Shown here piece after piece: positions 50,736-60,143 of a stretch of DNA of 64,000 bases. The DNA is taken from NCBI RefSeq assembly GCF_001029105.3, contig NZ_CP011807.3, positions 2,790,001 through 2,854,000 of the forward strand, given 5' to 3'. The translations under genes were made by a program, and so were the position numbers. The DNA comes from Pandoraea faecigallinarum (GTDB taxonomy: Bacteria; Pseudomonadota; Gammaproteobacteria; Burkholderiales; Burkholderiaceae). Position 1 is the first letter of the stretch; every line of letters starts with the position of its first letter. The notes below the pieces were generated by a model. That model saw only the letters and a list, made by a program, of their open reading frames with translations. It was not told the origin of the DNA and ran no database searches.

Positions 50736-52076
50736 TCAGCCTTGCGTATTGCCGGCCAGTTCTTCGAAGCTGACCTGCTTGTCGGTCACCTTGGCCTTGC
50801 CCAGGACGAACTCGACAACGTTGTTCTCGACGACGAAACCTTCCATTTCCGCCATGCGCTGCTGATCGCCATAGTACCAGCGGACGACTTCTTGCGGGTC
50901 TTCGTAGCTCTTCGCAAACTCCTCGACTTCGGCCTTGATCTGCTCCGGCTTCGCTTGCAGGTCGTTCTGCTTGACCAGCTCAGCCAGAATCAGGCCCAGC
51001 TTCACGCGACGCTCGGCTTGTTCCTTGAACATTTCAGCCGGGATCGGCACGTTGCCGGCGTTCGGCACGCCACGCTGCGCGAGGTCCTGACGCGCCATCG
51101 CGACCAGGCGCTCCTGATCCTGAGCGATCAGCGCGTTCGGCACGTCCAGTTCCGAGACCGAGATCAAAGCGTTCATGACCTGATCCTTGAGGAGCGCCTG
51201 CGTGCGGCGCTTCACTTCGCGCGACAGGTTTTCCTTGATGTCGGCGCGCATCTTTTCGATGCTACCGTCGGCGATGCCGAGCGACTTGGCGAACTCTGCA
51301 TCGACTTCCGGCAGGTGGGCCCACTCGACCTTCTTGAGCGTGACGGTGAACGTGGCGGTCTTACCCGCGACTTCCTTGCCATGGTACTCGTCCGGGAACT
51401 TGAGTTCGAATTCCTTCGACTCGCCGACCTTCAGACCCAGCGTTGCCTTTTCGAATTCCGGGAGCATACGGCCTTCGCCCAGCACGAACACGAAGTCTTC
51501 GGCGCTGCCGCCCGCAAACGCTTCGCCGTCGATCTTGCCGACGAAGTCGACGGTCACGCGGTCGCCGTCCTTGGCTTCGACCGAGCCGCCGTCGCCATGG
51601 GCGCCGGCTTCGCCGCGCACGTGGTAGTGCACGCGCTGCTTGCGCAGGATGTCGATGGTACGGTCGATCTCGGCTTCCGAGACCTCCGTCGTGGTGCGGC
51701 TGACTTCAGCCGTGCTCAGATCGCCGATCTTCACTTCCGGATAGACTTCGAACGTGGCGTCGAACGCATATTCGGTCTCAGCGGCGTCAGCCTTCGGGGC
51801 GAAGCTCGGCTGGCCGGCAACGCGCAGATCCTGTTCCTTGCTCACTTCGAAGAATTGCTGGCCGACCTTGTCGCTGACGACTTCGGCTTCGACCTGACCA
51901 CCGTACTGCTGGGTGACCATCTTCAGCGGCACCTTGCCCGGACGGAAGCCCGGCATGCGAACCGTCTTCGACAGTCGCTGAATGCGCGTCGCGACTTCTT
52001 TTTCGACGTCCTGCTTGAGCAGGGTGATGGTAAAGCGACGCTCGAGCTTGCCGAGGTTTTCAACAGCGATAGTCAT
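50736..52076 (-). CDS. tig: Trigger factor
   Basis: A 446-residue ribosome-bound chaperone. The ribosome-binding signature GFRPGKVP is at about residues 43-50, the FKBP-type isomerase domain is in the middle ([29 protein letters not shown]), and the C-terminal arms are helical. A Gly/His-containing stretch ([10 protein letters not shown]) just before the FKBP domain is an unusual loop. It starts the tig-clpP-clpX-lon-hupB series. Confidence 0.97.
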   Translation of the reverse strand: MTIAVENLGKLERRFTITLLKQDVEKEVATRIQRLSKTVRMPGFRPGKVPLKMVTQQYGGQVEAEVVSDKVGQQFFEVSKEQDLRVAGQPSFAPKADAAETEYAFDATFEVYPEVKIGDLSTAEVSRTTTEVSEAEIDRTIDILRKQRVHYHVRGEAGAHGDGGSVEAKDGDRVTVDFVGKIDGEAFAGGSAEDFVFVLGEGRMLPEFEKATLGLKVGESKEFELKFPDEYHGKEVAGKTATFTVTLKKVEWAHLPEVDAEFAKSLGIADGSIEKMRADIKENLSREVKRRTQALLKDQVMNALISVSELDVPNALIAQDQERLVAMARQDLAQRGVPNAGNVPIPAEMFKEQAERRVKLGLILAELVKQNDLQAKPEQIKAEVEEFAKSYEDPQEVVRWYYGDQQRMAEMEGFVVENNVVEFVLGKAKVTDKQVSFEELAGNTQG

Positions 52077-52532
52077 GAGGATATTCGTCCATCCAGAGGG
52101 TCGTTCTGTGTTGCGGTGAGGGAGTGCCGCAAGCGAACCCTGTCAGTTAATCAACCTTGGGCCGGTACCGACGATGCGACGCCGGCTTCCCTCCGCACCC
52201 GACAAATCGGGTTAGCGCCAAAACGGTCTTGCACACAAAGCGGAACATTTTAGCAAACTATTGTCCGGCACCGAGACTTTCCGGCGCGAACGCACCGAAA
52301 TCAGACCTCTCCACCCCTGCGCCGGTTCAACCCGCCGCATTCACCGCGCCCTCGGACGCAACCCCCATGAAGGCCGCGCCCCGCTTCGCGAAACCGCGCT
52401 TTAGAGGGCAACGTCCACAAAAATACCTTGGGGCACCCCCGCTTACCGCCTAGCATTCAATCGAACGTTTGAATGAAACAGCGGTTCTTTGCGATGGCGT
52501 GGCCGTTCGCCACGTCTCACTGGAGGTTCGTC
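52077..52532. other. Divergent intergenic region, tig / TetR gene
   Basis: 456 bp. A TAAAAT -10-like box (minus strand, 52247-52252) lies about 170 bp before tig, a long leader. A palindrome at 52454-52475 (listed separately) and a TGGAGG ribosome site at 52521-52526 lie before the regulator. An ATG at 52473 in frame would overlap the palindrome and is not preferred. No other gene is seen. Confidence 0.55.
52454..52475. promoter_or_regulatory. 22-bp near-palindrome, likely TetR operator
   Basis: CATTCAA-TCGAACGT-TTGAATG: 7-bp perfect arms around an 8-bp centre whose CG/CG pairs are also symmetrical. It lies about 60 bp before the regulator's start, the usual place for an autoregulatory site. 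The binding protein is inferred from position only. Confidence 0.65.
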
Positions 52533-53348
52533 GTGAATCCTCGCGTCTCGGCCGGCCGCCAAGCCGGCGACACCAAACTGCGCATTCTCGATGCCGCAGA
52601 AGAGTTGTTCATCGAATTCGGCTATGAGGCAATGTCCCTGCGGCAAATCACGTCGCGCGCAGAGGTCAACCTGGCCGCCGTCAACTATCACTTCGGCAGC
52701 AAGGAGACATTGCTCCAGGCCATGCTCTCGCGCCGGCTCGACCGGCTCAACGACGAGCGTCTGGCGCTGCTCACCCGTGCCGAATCGGCCTGGCCGGCAC
52801 CGCAACTGACCTGCGAGCACGTGCTGGGCGCCATGTTCATCCCGGCGCTCGCCATCTCCCACCACCGCGACATCGGCGGACCGGCGTTCCTGCGCCTGCT
52901 CGGGCGCGTCTATGCCGATCCGTCCCCTTTTATCCGCGACTATCTGCAACAGCACTACGCGCCCGTCTTCGAGCGGTTCTTCGAAGCCTTTGCGCGCGCC
53001 CTTCCCGAGTTGCCGCGCCAGGAACTTGGCTGGCGCCTTCACTTTGCCCTGCAAGCGCTCTCGGGTGTCCTCGCGAGCAGCGATACCTCGCGCCTGATCG
53101 ACACCTTCGCGCAAGGTCAGGCCATGGGCGACCTGCAAGTGGTGGCAAGGCTTACGGCTCTCATGGTCGCGGCGCTCAAGGCGCCGATGCCCGGCGACGC
53201 GCAACTCGCGAGTTTTGCCGCGGTATTCGCGCTGGCCAAGGACGCGGACGTCACGCCGCCGCGCGAGGCAGGCCAGGTGTCGGGCGCCCCGGCACCGCAG
53301 GCGAACGACGACGGGCCGGTGGGTGGCCGGTCGCTCGCCAGCGCCTGA
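52533..53348 (+). CDS. TetR-family transcriptional regulator (GTG start)
   Basis: A 271-residue TetR regulator. The N-terminal DNA-binding domain has TKLRILDAAEELFIEFGYEAMSLRQI-type helices and the recognition turn NLAAVNYHFGSKETL. The C-terminal ligand domain resembles regulators with TetR_C_33-type ends, and a Pro/Ala-rich tail follows. The GTG at 53 codons... start is at 52533, six bases after TGGAGG; an upstream ATG (52473) lacks a ribosome site. It is followed after 392 bp by fadE and the lipid cassette in the same direction, so control of that cassette, perhaps by an acyl-CoA, is likely. Confidence 0.85.
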   Translation: MNPRVSAGRQAGDTKLRILDAAEELFIEFGYEAMSLRQITSRAEVNLAAVNYHFGSKETLLQAMLSRRLDRLNDERLALLTRAESAWPAPQLTCEHVLGAMFIPALAISHHRDIGGPAFLRLLGRVYADPSPFIRDYLQQHYAPVFERFFEAFARALPELPRQELGWRLHFALQALSGVLASSDTSRLIDTFAQGQAMGDLQVVARLTALMVAALKAPMPGDAQLASFAAVFALAKDADVTPPREAGQVSGAPAPQANDDGPVGGRSLASA

Positions 53349-53740
53349 GGCCGGCAAGTCCTCGCCTCGGCAGGAGCCGTACCTGGGCTCGACGTACGCG
53401 GCACGCCCATGCCGTCCCGATTCGGGTGTGGCGTGCGTCGTCGGGGCACGAGGCATGGCCGCGCGGTTGCCGCGCGCTTTCGCAACTCGACGCTTTACTC
53501 GAATTTCCGGCGCACCAATACGTCGCCGAACGATCCAATAAAAACGCCATCACTGGCACGAACGGCGCACAACGCCTGCGAAAAACCGGCAGATGGCAAG
53601 TGGTTGACAGTCCCGGCGAGCCCCGGCGGCGCCGTTGTCCGGCGCAGCGTTGCGCGTTGCGCATCACGCGGCTCAGCTCCGATGACGTGCAATTTCCGTC
53701 CGATGTCGCCTGCCGGGACGCCGAACCAAGGGAGGAGAAA
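53349..53740. other. Intergenic region TetR gene - fadE
   Basis: 392 bp. A TTGACA lies at 53604-53609 but without a -10 at the right distance. A moderately AT-rich patch (AATACGTCGCCGAACGATCCAATAAAAAC) is at about 53516-53545. The fadE ribosome site is GGGAGGAG at 53730-53737. No copy of the 52454-52475 palindrome is visible. No gene is convincing. Confidence 0.5.
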
Positions 53741-56242
53741 ATGATAGCCGTATGGATTCTCGCGTTTGTCGTGGGCGTGAGCGCCCTGCTTTTGTATCGC
53801 GCGCATGCCTGGCAATGGCTGCTCGCGACCGTGCTCTGGGTCGGCGCCGGCGCCACGCTCGGACTGACCGGAACGATCGCGACTGCCGTCCTCAGTGTCG
53901 TTTTCGTGATTCCCGCCTTGATCCTCAGCATCGGCCCGCTGCGCCGCGCGTGGGTTACGGCTCCGATGCTCGTCAAGTTCCGGACCATCATGCCGGAAAT
54001 GTCGGACACCGAAAAAGATGCCATCGAGGCCGGCACCGTCTGGTGGGACGCCGATCTCTTTTCCGGGCAACCCGACTGGAAGAAATTCACGGCATTGCCC
54101 GCTCCCGCGCTTTCCGCCGACGAGCAAGCCTTCATGGACAATGAGGTCGAGCACCTGTGCGACCTGTCCAACGACTGGGAAAGCACGCAGGTCTGGCAAG
54201 ACCTGCCGCCCAAGGCCTGGCAGTACGCCAAGGACGCCGGCTTTCTCGGCATGATCATTCCCAAACGCTACGGCGGCCTCGAATTCTCGGCCTACGCGCA
54301 CTCTCAGGTCGTGATGAAGCTCGCGTCGCGCTGCTCGGCTGCCGCCGTCTCGGTCATGGTGCCGAATTCGCTCGGTCCGGCCGAATTGCTGCTGCATTAC
54401 GGCACCGAAGCGCAAAAGAACTACTATCTGCCCCGCCTTGCCAAGGGCGAAGAGATTCCGTGCTTCGCCCTCACCAGCCCTTACGCCGGTTCCGACGCCG
54501 CCGCCATTCCCGATGTCGGCATCGTATGCCGGGGCGTGCACGAGGGGCGCGAAACGCTCGGCTTTCGCGTCACGTGGAGCAAGCGCTACATCACGCTCGG
54601 CCCCGTCGCGACCGTGCTGGGCCTCGCCTTTCGCGCGCTCGATCCGGACCACCTGCTGGGTGAGGACGACGAACCCGGCATCACCTGCGCATTGATCCCC
54701 ACGAAGCACCCGGGCGTCGTCATCGGCCGCCGTCACTGGCCGCTGAACGCCGTCTTCCAGAACGGTCCCAACTCGGGCAAGAACGTCTTCATCCCGCTCG
54801 ACTGGGTAATCGGCGGTCAGGCGCAGGTCGGCAAGGGCTGGCGCATGCTGATGGAGTGCCTCGCCGCGGGCCGCGCGATCTCGCTGCCCTCGTCGAACGT
54901 CGGTTATTCGAAGATTGCCGTGCGCGCGACCGGCGCCTATGCGGCGGTGCGTCGCCAGTTCCGTACGCCGATCGGCAAGTTCGAGGGCGTGCAGGAAGCG
55001 CTTGCGCGCATGGCAGGCAATCTTTACGCGATGGACGCCACGCGCCGCATGGCCGCGCTCGCCGTCGATCTTGGCGAGAAGCCGTCGGTCATCTCCGCCA
55101 TCGCCAAGTACCACGTGACGGAGCGCGCCCGCAAAGTGGTCAATGACGGCATGGACGTCGTCGCCGGCAAGGGCATCTGCATGGGCCCGAACAACTTCCT
55201 CGCCCGCGCGTACCAGCAGATTCCCGTGTCGATCACCGTCGAAGGCGCGAACATCATGACGCGCTGCCTGATGATCTTCGGTCAGGGTGCGATCCGCTGC
55301 CATCCTTACGTACTGAAGGAACTCGCGGCCGCACAAACGGCCGACGAAACCGCCGCCGTACGCGCCTTCGACGACGCCCTTTTCGGTCACCTGACATTCG
55401 TCACGAGCAACATCGTGCGCGGCGCGCTGCAAGGCATCACGCACGCCCGCTTTTCCTCCATCCCGTCGGGCGTGGCCCCCGAGCTGCACACTTACTACCG
55501 CGCCGTGAATCGCCTGTCGACGCTGCTGGCCATCGCGGCCGACGTTTCGATGGCTGTACTCGGCGGCTCGCTAAAGCGCCGGGAGAGCATCACGGGGCGT
55601 CTGGGGGACATCCTCTCCCAGCTATTCCTCGTGACCGCCACGCTCAAACGCTTCGAAGACGAAGGCCGTCCCGAGGCCGATCTGCCGCTCGTGCATTGGG
55701 CCGCGCAAGACGCCCTCTGGCAAGCCCGTGAAGCCTTCGAAGGGGTGCTGGCGAACTACCCGTCGCGCGGCGTGGCGTGGTGGATGCGCTGGAAGCTGAC
55801 GCCGCTCGGCCTCCCCTACGCCAAGCCGTCCGATGCGTTGGCGACGCGCGTCGCGGAGATCATGCAGACGCCGGGAGATGCCCGCGAGCGTCTCATCGCC
55901 GGGAGCTACTCGCCGAGCCCCGAAGTCGACGATCTGGCGTACGGCGAGATCGTCTTCCGGATGACCCCGGAGGTCACCGCCATCGAGCAACGCCTGCGTA
56001 GCGCGGTCAAGGAGGGCCGTCTGCCCGTCATGCCCCAAAGCCTGCCCGAACTCGCCGCATGGGTCGAACACGCGGCGCAGTTGCAACTCGTGAGCAACGA
56101 CGAACGCCGCCTGCTGGAGCAGTACGCCGACTATGCCGCCAGGGCCGTCGCCGTCGACGACTTCCCGGCCGACTTCGGACGCGCCGCCGACATGCGACGC
56201 GCCGAACACTACACGCCGACGGACGAAGCGCTGACACCGTAA
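53741..56242 (+). CDS. fadE: Acyl-CoA dehydrogenase, FadE-type
   Basis: An 833-residue long acyl-CoA dehydrogenase, the first step of beta-oxidation, close in size to E. coli FadE (814). Two N-terminal membrane segments (WILAFVVGVSALLLY and the following hydrophobic stretch to residue 65) anchor it. The FAD core includes FLGMIIPKRYGGLEFSA, CFALTSPYAGSDAAA and RQFRTPIGKFEGVQEALARM. A FadE-specific C-terminal domain of about 250 residues follows. The start at 53741 has GGGAGGAG. It opens the cassette with the FabG4-like, MaoC, thiolase and FadD genes. Confidence 0.93.
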   Translation: MIAVWILAFVVGVSALLLYRAHAWQWLLATVLWVGAGATLGLTGTIATAVLSVVFVIPALILSIGPLRRAWVTAPMLVKFRTIMPEMSDTEKDAIEAGTVWWDADLFSGQPDWKKFTALPAPALSADEQAFMDNEVEHLCDLSNDWESTQVWQDLPPKAWQYAKDAGFLGMIIPKRYGGLEFSAYAHSQVVMKLASRCSAAAVSVMVPNSLGPAELLLHYGTEAQKNYYLPRLAKGEEIPCFALTSPYAGSDAAAIPDVGIVCRGVHEGRETLGFRVTWSKRYITLGPVATVLGLAFRALDPDHLLGEDDEPGITCALIPTKHPGVVIGRRHWPLNAVFQNGPNSGKNVFIPLDWVIGGQAQVGKGWRMLMECLAAGRAISLPSSNVGYSKIAVRATGAYAAVRRQFRTPIGKFEGVQEALARMAGNLYAMDATRRMAALAVDLGEKPSVISAIAKYHVTERARKVVNDGMDVVAGKGICMGPNNFLARAYQQIPVSITVEGANIMTRCLMIFGQGAIRCHPYVLKELAAAQTADETAAVRAFDDALFGHLTFVTSNIVRGALQGITHARFSSIPSGVAPELHTYYRAVNRLSTLLAIAADVSMAVLGGSLKRRESITGRLGDILSQLFLVTATLKRFEDEGRPEADLPLVHWAAQDALWQAREAFEGVLANYPSRGVAWWMRWKLTPLGLPYAKPSDALATRVAEIMQTPGDARERLIAGSYSPSPEVDDLAYGEIVFRMTPEVTAIEQRLRSAVKEGRLPVMPQSLPELAAWVEHAAQLQLVSNDERRLLEQYADYAARAVAVDDFPADFGRAADMRRAEHYTPTDEALTP

Positions 56243-56324
56243 TGCCGCGCGTTCGATCGTTTGCCGACTTGCTCCGACTGACACCGACTTACCCCGAATT
56301 CCCCTTTTTCAGGATGACCGCGCC

Positions 56325-57758
56325 GTGACGACGTCCGACCGATACCTTGCTTTCGCCAACTCCGCCGTGGGCAGCCGACTGGCCAACGCGCTGGGCCTGC
56401 CGCGTCCGGTACCGCTGGAGCGGATGCCGGAGTACGGGGACGAGGTCGCCGAAGCGCGCCCGATGCCCGCACCGCTGGCCGTTGTCGGCGGCGCCAATGA
56501 TGCGCCGCTTCTGCCGGGACTGGCCCGCGAACTGCATTGGCTGGGCGTGCCGAGTCTGGCGCATTCGCAACGGCTCGACTGGATTTCGCACGCCAACAAG
56601 GCAGGCACGATGAGCGGACGCTTCAATCCGAGCGAAGGCGTGCGCCCCAAGGCGTTGCTGTTCGACGCCAGCGCGATCGACAGCACCGGCGATCTGAGCG
56701 CGCTCTACACGTTCTTCCACGACACCGTCGCCTCGCTCGACCGATGCGCGCGTGTGCTGGTGCTGGGTCTGCCGCCCGCCATGGCCTCGACGCGCCAGGC
56801 CAGCACCGCACAACGGGCGCTCGAAGGCTTCGTGCGCTCGCTCGCGAAGGAACTCCGGCGCGGCGCGACAGCGCAGTTGCTTTACATCGCGCCCCAGGCC
56901 CGCGAAGCGTTGCACTCCACGTTGCGCTTCTTCCTTTCGCCGCGCGCCGCGTACGTCAGCGGTCAGGCCATCACGCTGCGCTCACCGGTGTTCGAGCCGC
57001 CTCCGACTCGCGATCGACGTCCGCTCGACGCACAGGTGGCCGTGGTCACCGGCGCGGCGCGCGGCATCGGCGAGGCCATCGCCACCGTGCTGGCGCGCGA
57101 CGGCGCGCATGTGGTTTGCGTCGACATTCCGTCTGCGCAGGACGCCCTGAACGTCGTTGCCACGCGACTCGACGGGAGCGCGCTGCCATGCGACATCACC
57201 TCGCCCGACGCGGCTGCGACACTCCTCGCCCATCTGTCGACCCACGCCCCGCGCGGTCTGGACATTCTCGTGCACAACGCGGGCATCACGCGCGACAAGA
57301 CTGTCGTACGAATGAGCGACGCGCAATGGCAAAGCGTGCTCGACATCAACGTCGGCGCACCGCAACGTCTGAATGCCGCATTGCTGGACGCCGGCGTGCT
57401 GCGCGAGGGCAGCCGGATCCTCGGCGTGGCGTCGATCAGCGGCATTGCGGGCAATCGTGGACAGACGAACTACGCCGCATCGAAAGCGGCCGTCATCGGC
57501 ATGATCGAAGCGTGGTCGCCGGTGCTCGCCGAGCGTCACATCAGCATCAATGCCGTCGCGCCGGGGTTCATCGAGACAACGATGACCGCTGCGGTGCCGT
57601 TTGCAATTCGCGAAGCCGGACGCCGCATGAACTCGCTCGGCCAGGGCGGGCAGCCCGTCGATGTCGCCGAGACCATCGCCTGGCTCGCGCATCCGGCATC
57701 GGGCGCACTCACCGGACAGGTCGTGCGGGTTTGCGGCCAGAGCCTGCTGGGAGCCTGA
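56325..57758 (+). CDS. Long-form 3-ketoacyl reductase (FabG4-type)
   Basis: A 477-residue short-chain dehydrogenase of the high-molecular-weight FabG class. The first 220 residues are a degenerate Rossmann-like domain without a nucleotide motif. The second half is the active SDR: VVTGAARGIGEA, HNAGITRDKT, Ser in VASISGIAGNRGQ, then YAASK with catalytic Tyr and Lys. This two-domain layout matches mycobacterial FabG4, which reduces 3-ketoacyl-CoA with NADH. The start is a GTG; an ATG 11 bases upstream gives only a 4-codon frame. It lies 82 bp after fadE and 2 bp before the MaoC gene. Confidence 0.9.
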   Translation: MTTSDRYLAFANSAVGSRLANALGLPRPVPLERMPEYGDEVAEARPMPAPLAVVGGANDAPLLPGLARELHWLGVPSLAHSQRLDWISHANKAGTMSGRFNPSEGVRPKALLFDASAIDSTGDLSALYTFFHDTVASLDRCARVLVLGLPPAMASTRQASTAQRALEGFVRSLAKELRRGATAQLLYIAPQAREALHSTLRFFLSPRAAYVSGQAITLRSPVFEPPPTRDRRPLDAQVAVVTGAARGIGEAIATVLARDGAHVVCVDIPSAQDALNVVATRLDGSALPCDITSPDAAATLLAHLSTHAPRGLDILVHNAGITRDKTVVRMSDAQWQSVLDINVGAPQRLNAALLDAGVLREGSRILGVASISGIAGNRGQTNYAASKAAVIGMIEAWSPVLAERHISINAVAPGFIETTMTAAVPFAIREAGRRMNSLGQGGQPVDVAETIAWLAHPASGALTGQVVRVCGQSLLGA

Positions 57759-57760
57759 CG

Positions 57761-58783
57761 ATGGCCAACGACCGAACCGACATCGTGCCCGTAACACAGG
57801 TAACACGCGTCACCCAGATCACCGATCTGCCCTCGCCGCTGCATCTCTATGGGCGCGCCCTGCTGTCGTCGCGCAAACCGGCCCGTGCGCAACCGATGCC
57901 GCCACTGGCCTTCGAGCGTCGCAACGTTGCGCTCGACGCCGGGCATATCGCGCGTTACGCCGGACTCTGCGGCTTTCCCGACGCGAACGGCGTGCCGCCG
58001 ACATGGCCGCATCTGCTCGCCTTCCCGCTGCATATGCTGCTGATGACCGAGCGCGAATTCCCGTTCGCCATGCTTGGCATGGTGCATCTCGCGAACCGCA
58101 TCCGGCAGTATGCGACGCTGGCCGCCGGAGAGCGACTGACACTGGAGGTGCGTGCCGGCCCGCTGTACGCACACGACAAAGGGCAAGCCTTTACGGTCGT
58201 GACCACGGCGCGCCGGGACGGCATCGTCGTGTGGACAGGCGAGAGCCTGTACCTCAGAACCGGCGTGCGCGGCGCGCTCGGCGCCCCTTACCGCGCCGAA
58301 CTCGGCGCGAACGACACCCTGACGCAAGCCGCGACGTGGCACGTGCCCGGCGACCTCGGCCGCCAGTATGCCCGCGTCTCGGGCGACTACAACCCGATCC
58401 ATCTTTGGCCGCTGACGGCGAAGCTGTTCGGCTTCCCGCGTCCGATCATCCATGGGATGTGGAGCTTTGCACGAACGCTTGCCGCGGTATTGCCCGCCAT
58501 TTCGCCGAATGCTAGCGACGCGACGGAACTGGATCTCCTCGTGGAATTCAAGACACCGGTGTTGCTGCCCGGCGAGATCACGCTCTGGCGCGACGAGCGC
58601 GACAAGCGCGACAAGCGCAACGAAGCGAACGACGGAAACGAACACAGCGAGAGCGACGCAGGCGGCGAGCGCTTCGAATTACGCGACGCTGCGGGCAGCG
58701 TTCCGCATCTGCGCGGCCGCTGGCGATGCGTCGCCGCCGCGCCGCGCACCGCCCCCACTTCTTCGACTCCGGACTTCATATGA
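57761..58783 (+). CDS. MaoC-like (R)-hydratase, double-hotdog type
   Basis: A 340-residue hydratase. The hydratase-2 motif YARVSGDYNPIHLWPLTAKLFGF, with the catalytic Asp-His, is in the second half, followed by IIHGMWSFA. The N-terminal half is a second hotdog without the motif, as in HtdX/HtdY. Near residues 277-305 a charged insert (RDERDKRDKRNEANDGNE) made partly by a 9-nt repeat interrupts the second fold's last strands. It hydrates enoyl-CoA to (R)-3-hydroxyacyl-CoA. The stop overlaps the thiolase start (ATGA). Confidence 0.88.
   Translation: MANDRTDIVPVTQVTRVTQITDLPSPLHLYGRALLSSRKPARAQPMPPLAFERRNVALDAGHIARYAGLCGFPDANGVPPTWPHLLAFPLHMLLMTEREFPFAMLGMVHLANRIRQYATLAAGERLTLEVRAGPLYAHDKGQAFTVVTTARRDGIVVWTGESLYLRTGVRGALGAPYRAELGANDTLTQAATWHVPGDLGRQYARVSGDYNPIHLWPLTAKLFGFPRPIIHGMWSFARTLAAVLPAISPNASDATELDLLVEFKTPVLLPGEITLWRDERDKRDKRNEANDGNEHSESDAGGERFELRDAAGSVPHLRGRWRCVAAAPRTAPTSSTPDFI
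58589..58624 (+). repeat. 9-nt tandem repeat inside the MaoC gene
   Basis: CGCGACGAG, CGCGACAAG, CGCGACAAG, CGCAACGAA: four 9-nt units encoding Arg-Asp-Lys-like triplets in an insert. Confidence 0.75.
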
Positions 58784-60099
58784 GCGCCTTCAAACCCACG
58801 GCACCCGCGCCAGCCCTGCGCCGCGTCGCGATTCTCGGCGGCAATCGCATTCCGTTTGCACGCGCGAATACGGCCTACGCCACCGCATCGAATCAGGACA
58901 TGCTGACGGCGGCGATTCAGGGCCTCGTCGACCGCTTCGACCTGCATGGGCAGACGCTGGGCGAGGTCGCGGCCGGCGCCGTCCTCAAACATGCGCGCGA
59001 CTTCAACCTCACGCGCGAATCCGTGCTGTCGACCACGCTCGCCGCGCAAACGCCTGCCTACGACGTTCAGCAAGCCTGCGGCACGGGTATGGAGACGGCC
59101 ATTCTCACCGGCAACAAAATCGCGCTCGGTCAGATCGACGTCGCGATTGCCGGGGGTGTCGACACGGCCTCCGATGCGCCCATCGGCGTGAATGAGAAGT
59201 TGCGCAAGATCATGCTCGAAGCCAACCGCCAACGCAGCACCGGCGGCAAGCTCGGCGCGTTGGCAAAGGTGCGCCCGGGCATGTTGTTCAGCCCGGCGCT
59301 GCCGCGTAACGGCGAGCCGCGCACCGGTTTGTCGATGGGCGAGCATTGCGAGTTGATGGCCAAGCGCTGGGACATCGAACGTGCGGCTCAGGACGAACTC
59401 ACGCTCGCCAGTCATGAGCATCTGGCCGAAGCTTACGAGCGCGGCTTCTTCCTCGATTTGATGACGCCCTTCCGCGGCCTGCAACGCGATAACAACCTGC
59501 GTCCCGACCTTACCCTCGAGAAGCTCGCCAGCCTCAAACCGGTGTTCGACCGCAGCGCAGCCGGCACGCTCACGGCAGGCAACTCGACACCGCTGACCGA
59601 CGGCGCGTCGTGCGTGCTGCTCGCAAGCGAGGACTGGGCGAAGGCGCACGGCATGCCGGTGCTGGCCTATCTGACATACTCGCAAACGGCCGCCGTCGAC
59701 TACTTCAATCCGGACGAATCGCAACGCGAAGGCCTGCTGATGGCCCCGGCCTATGCGGTGCCGCGCATGCTCGCACAGGCAGGACTCACGTTGCAGGATT
59801 TCGATTTCTACGAAATCCACGAAGCATTCGCCGCGCAGGTGCTGTGCACGTTGAAAGCCTGGGAAGACCCCGCTTACTGCCGCGACAGACTGGGACTTGG
59901 CGCACCGCTGGGCACCATCGACCGGCAACGCCTGAACGTGAATGGCAGCTCGCTCGCCTGCGGTCACCCGTTTGCGGCGACCGGTGCACGCATTCTCGCG
60001 ACCCTCGCCAAACTGCTCGCGCAGCGCGGCGGCGGACGCGGCCTCATTTCCATCTGCGCGGCGGGCGGACAGGGCGTGGTCGCCATGCTCGAACGGTAA
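58780..60099 (+). CDS. Acetyl-CoA C-acyltransferase (FadI/FadA2-type thiolase)
   Basis: A 439-residue thiolase. The nucleophile Cys is in QQACGTGMETA, the base His in EIHEAFAAQVLC, and the second Cys in CAAGGQGVV; NVNGSSLACGHPFAATGAR is the GHP block. It cleaves 3-ketoacyl-CoA or condenses acetyl-CoA in reverse. The ATG at 58780 overlaps the MaoC stop, so translation is coupled. A 44-bp gap precedes fadD. Confidence 0.94.
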   Translation: MSAFKPTAPAPALRRVAILGGNRIPFARANTAYATASNQDMLTAAIQGLVDRFDLHGQTLGEVAAGAVLKHARDFNLTRESVLSTTLAAQTPAYDVQQACGTGMETAILTGNKIALGQIDVAIAGGVDTASDAPIGVNEKLRKIMLEANRQRSTGGKLGALAKVRPGMLFSPALPRNGEPRTGLSMGEHCELMAKRWDIERAAQDELTLASHEHLAEAYERGFFLDLMTPFRGLQRDNNLRPDLTLEKLASLKPVFDRSAAGTLTAGNSTPLTDGASCVLLASEDWAKAHGMPVLAYLTYSQTAAVDYFNPDESQREGLLMAPAYAVPRMLAQAGLTLQDFDFYEIHEAFAAQVLCTLKAWEDPAYCRDRLGLGAPLGTIDRQRLNVNGSSLACGHPFAATGARILATLAKLLAQRGGGRGLISICAAGGQGVVAMLER

Positions 60100-60143
60100 G
60101 CGCCGCGCGGCGAAAAAATCAGAACCATTCAACGGAGACAACG

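Noticed and set aside
53604..53609. Perfect TTGACA before fadE
   Set aside because: The DNA 16-18 bp [12 protein letters not shown] GC-rich with no -10, so it does not make a promoter by itself.
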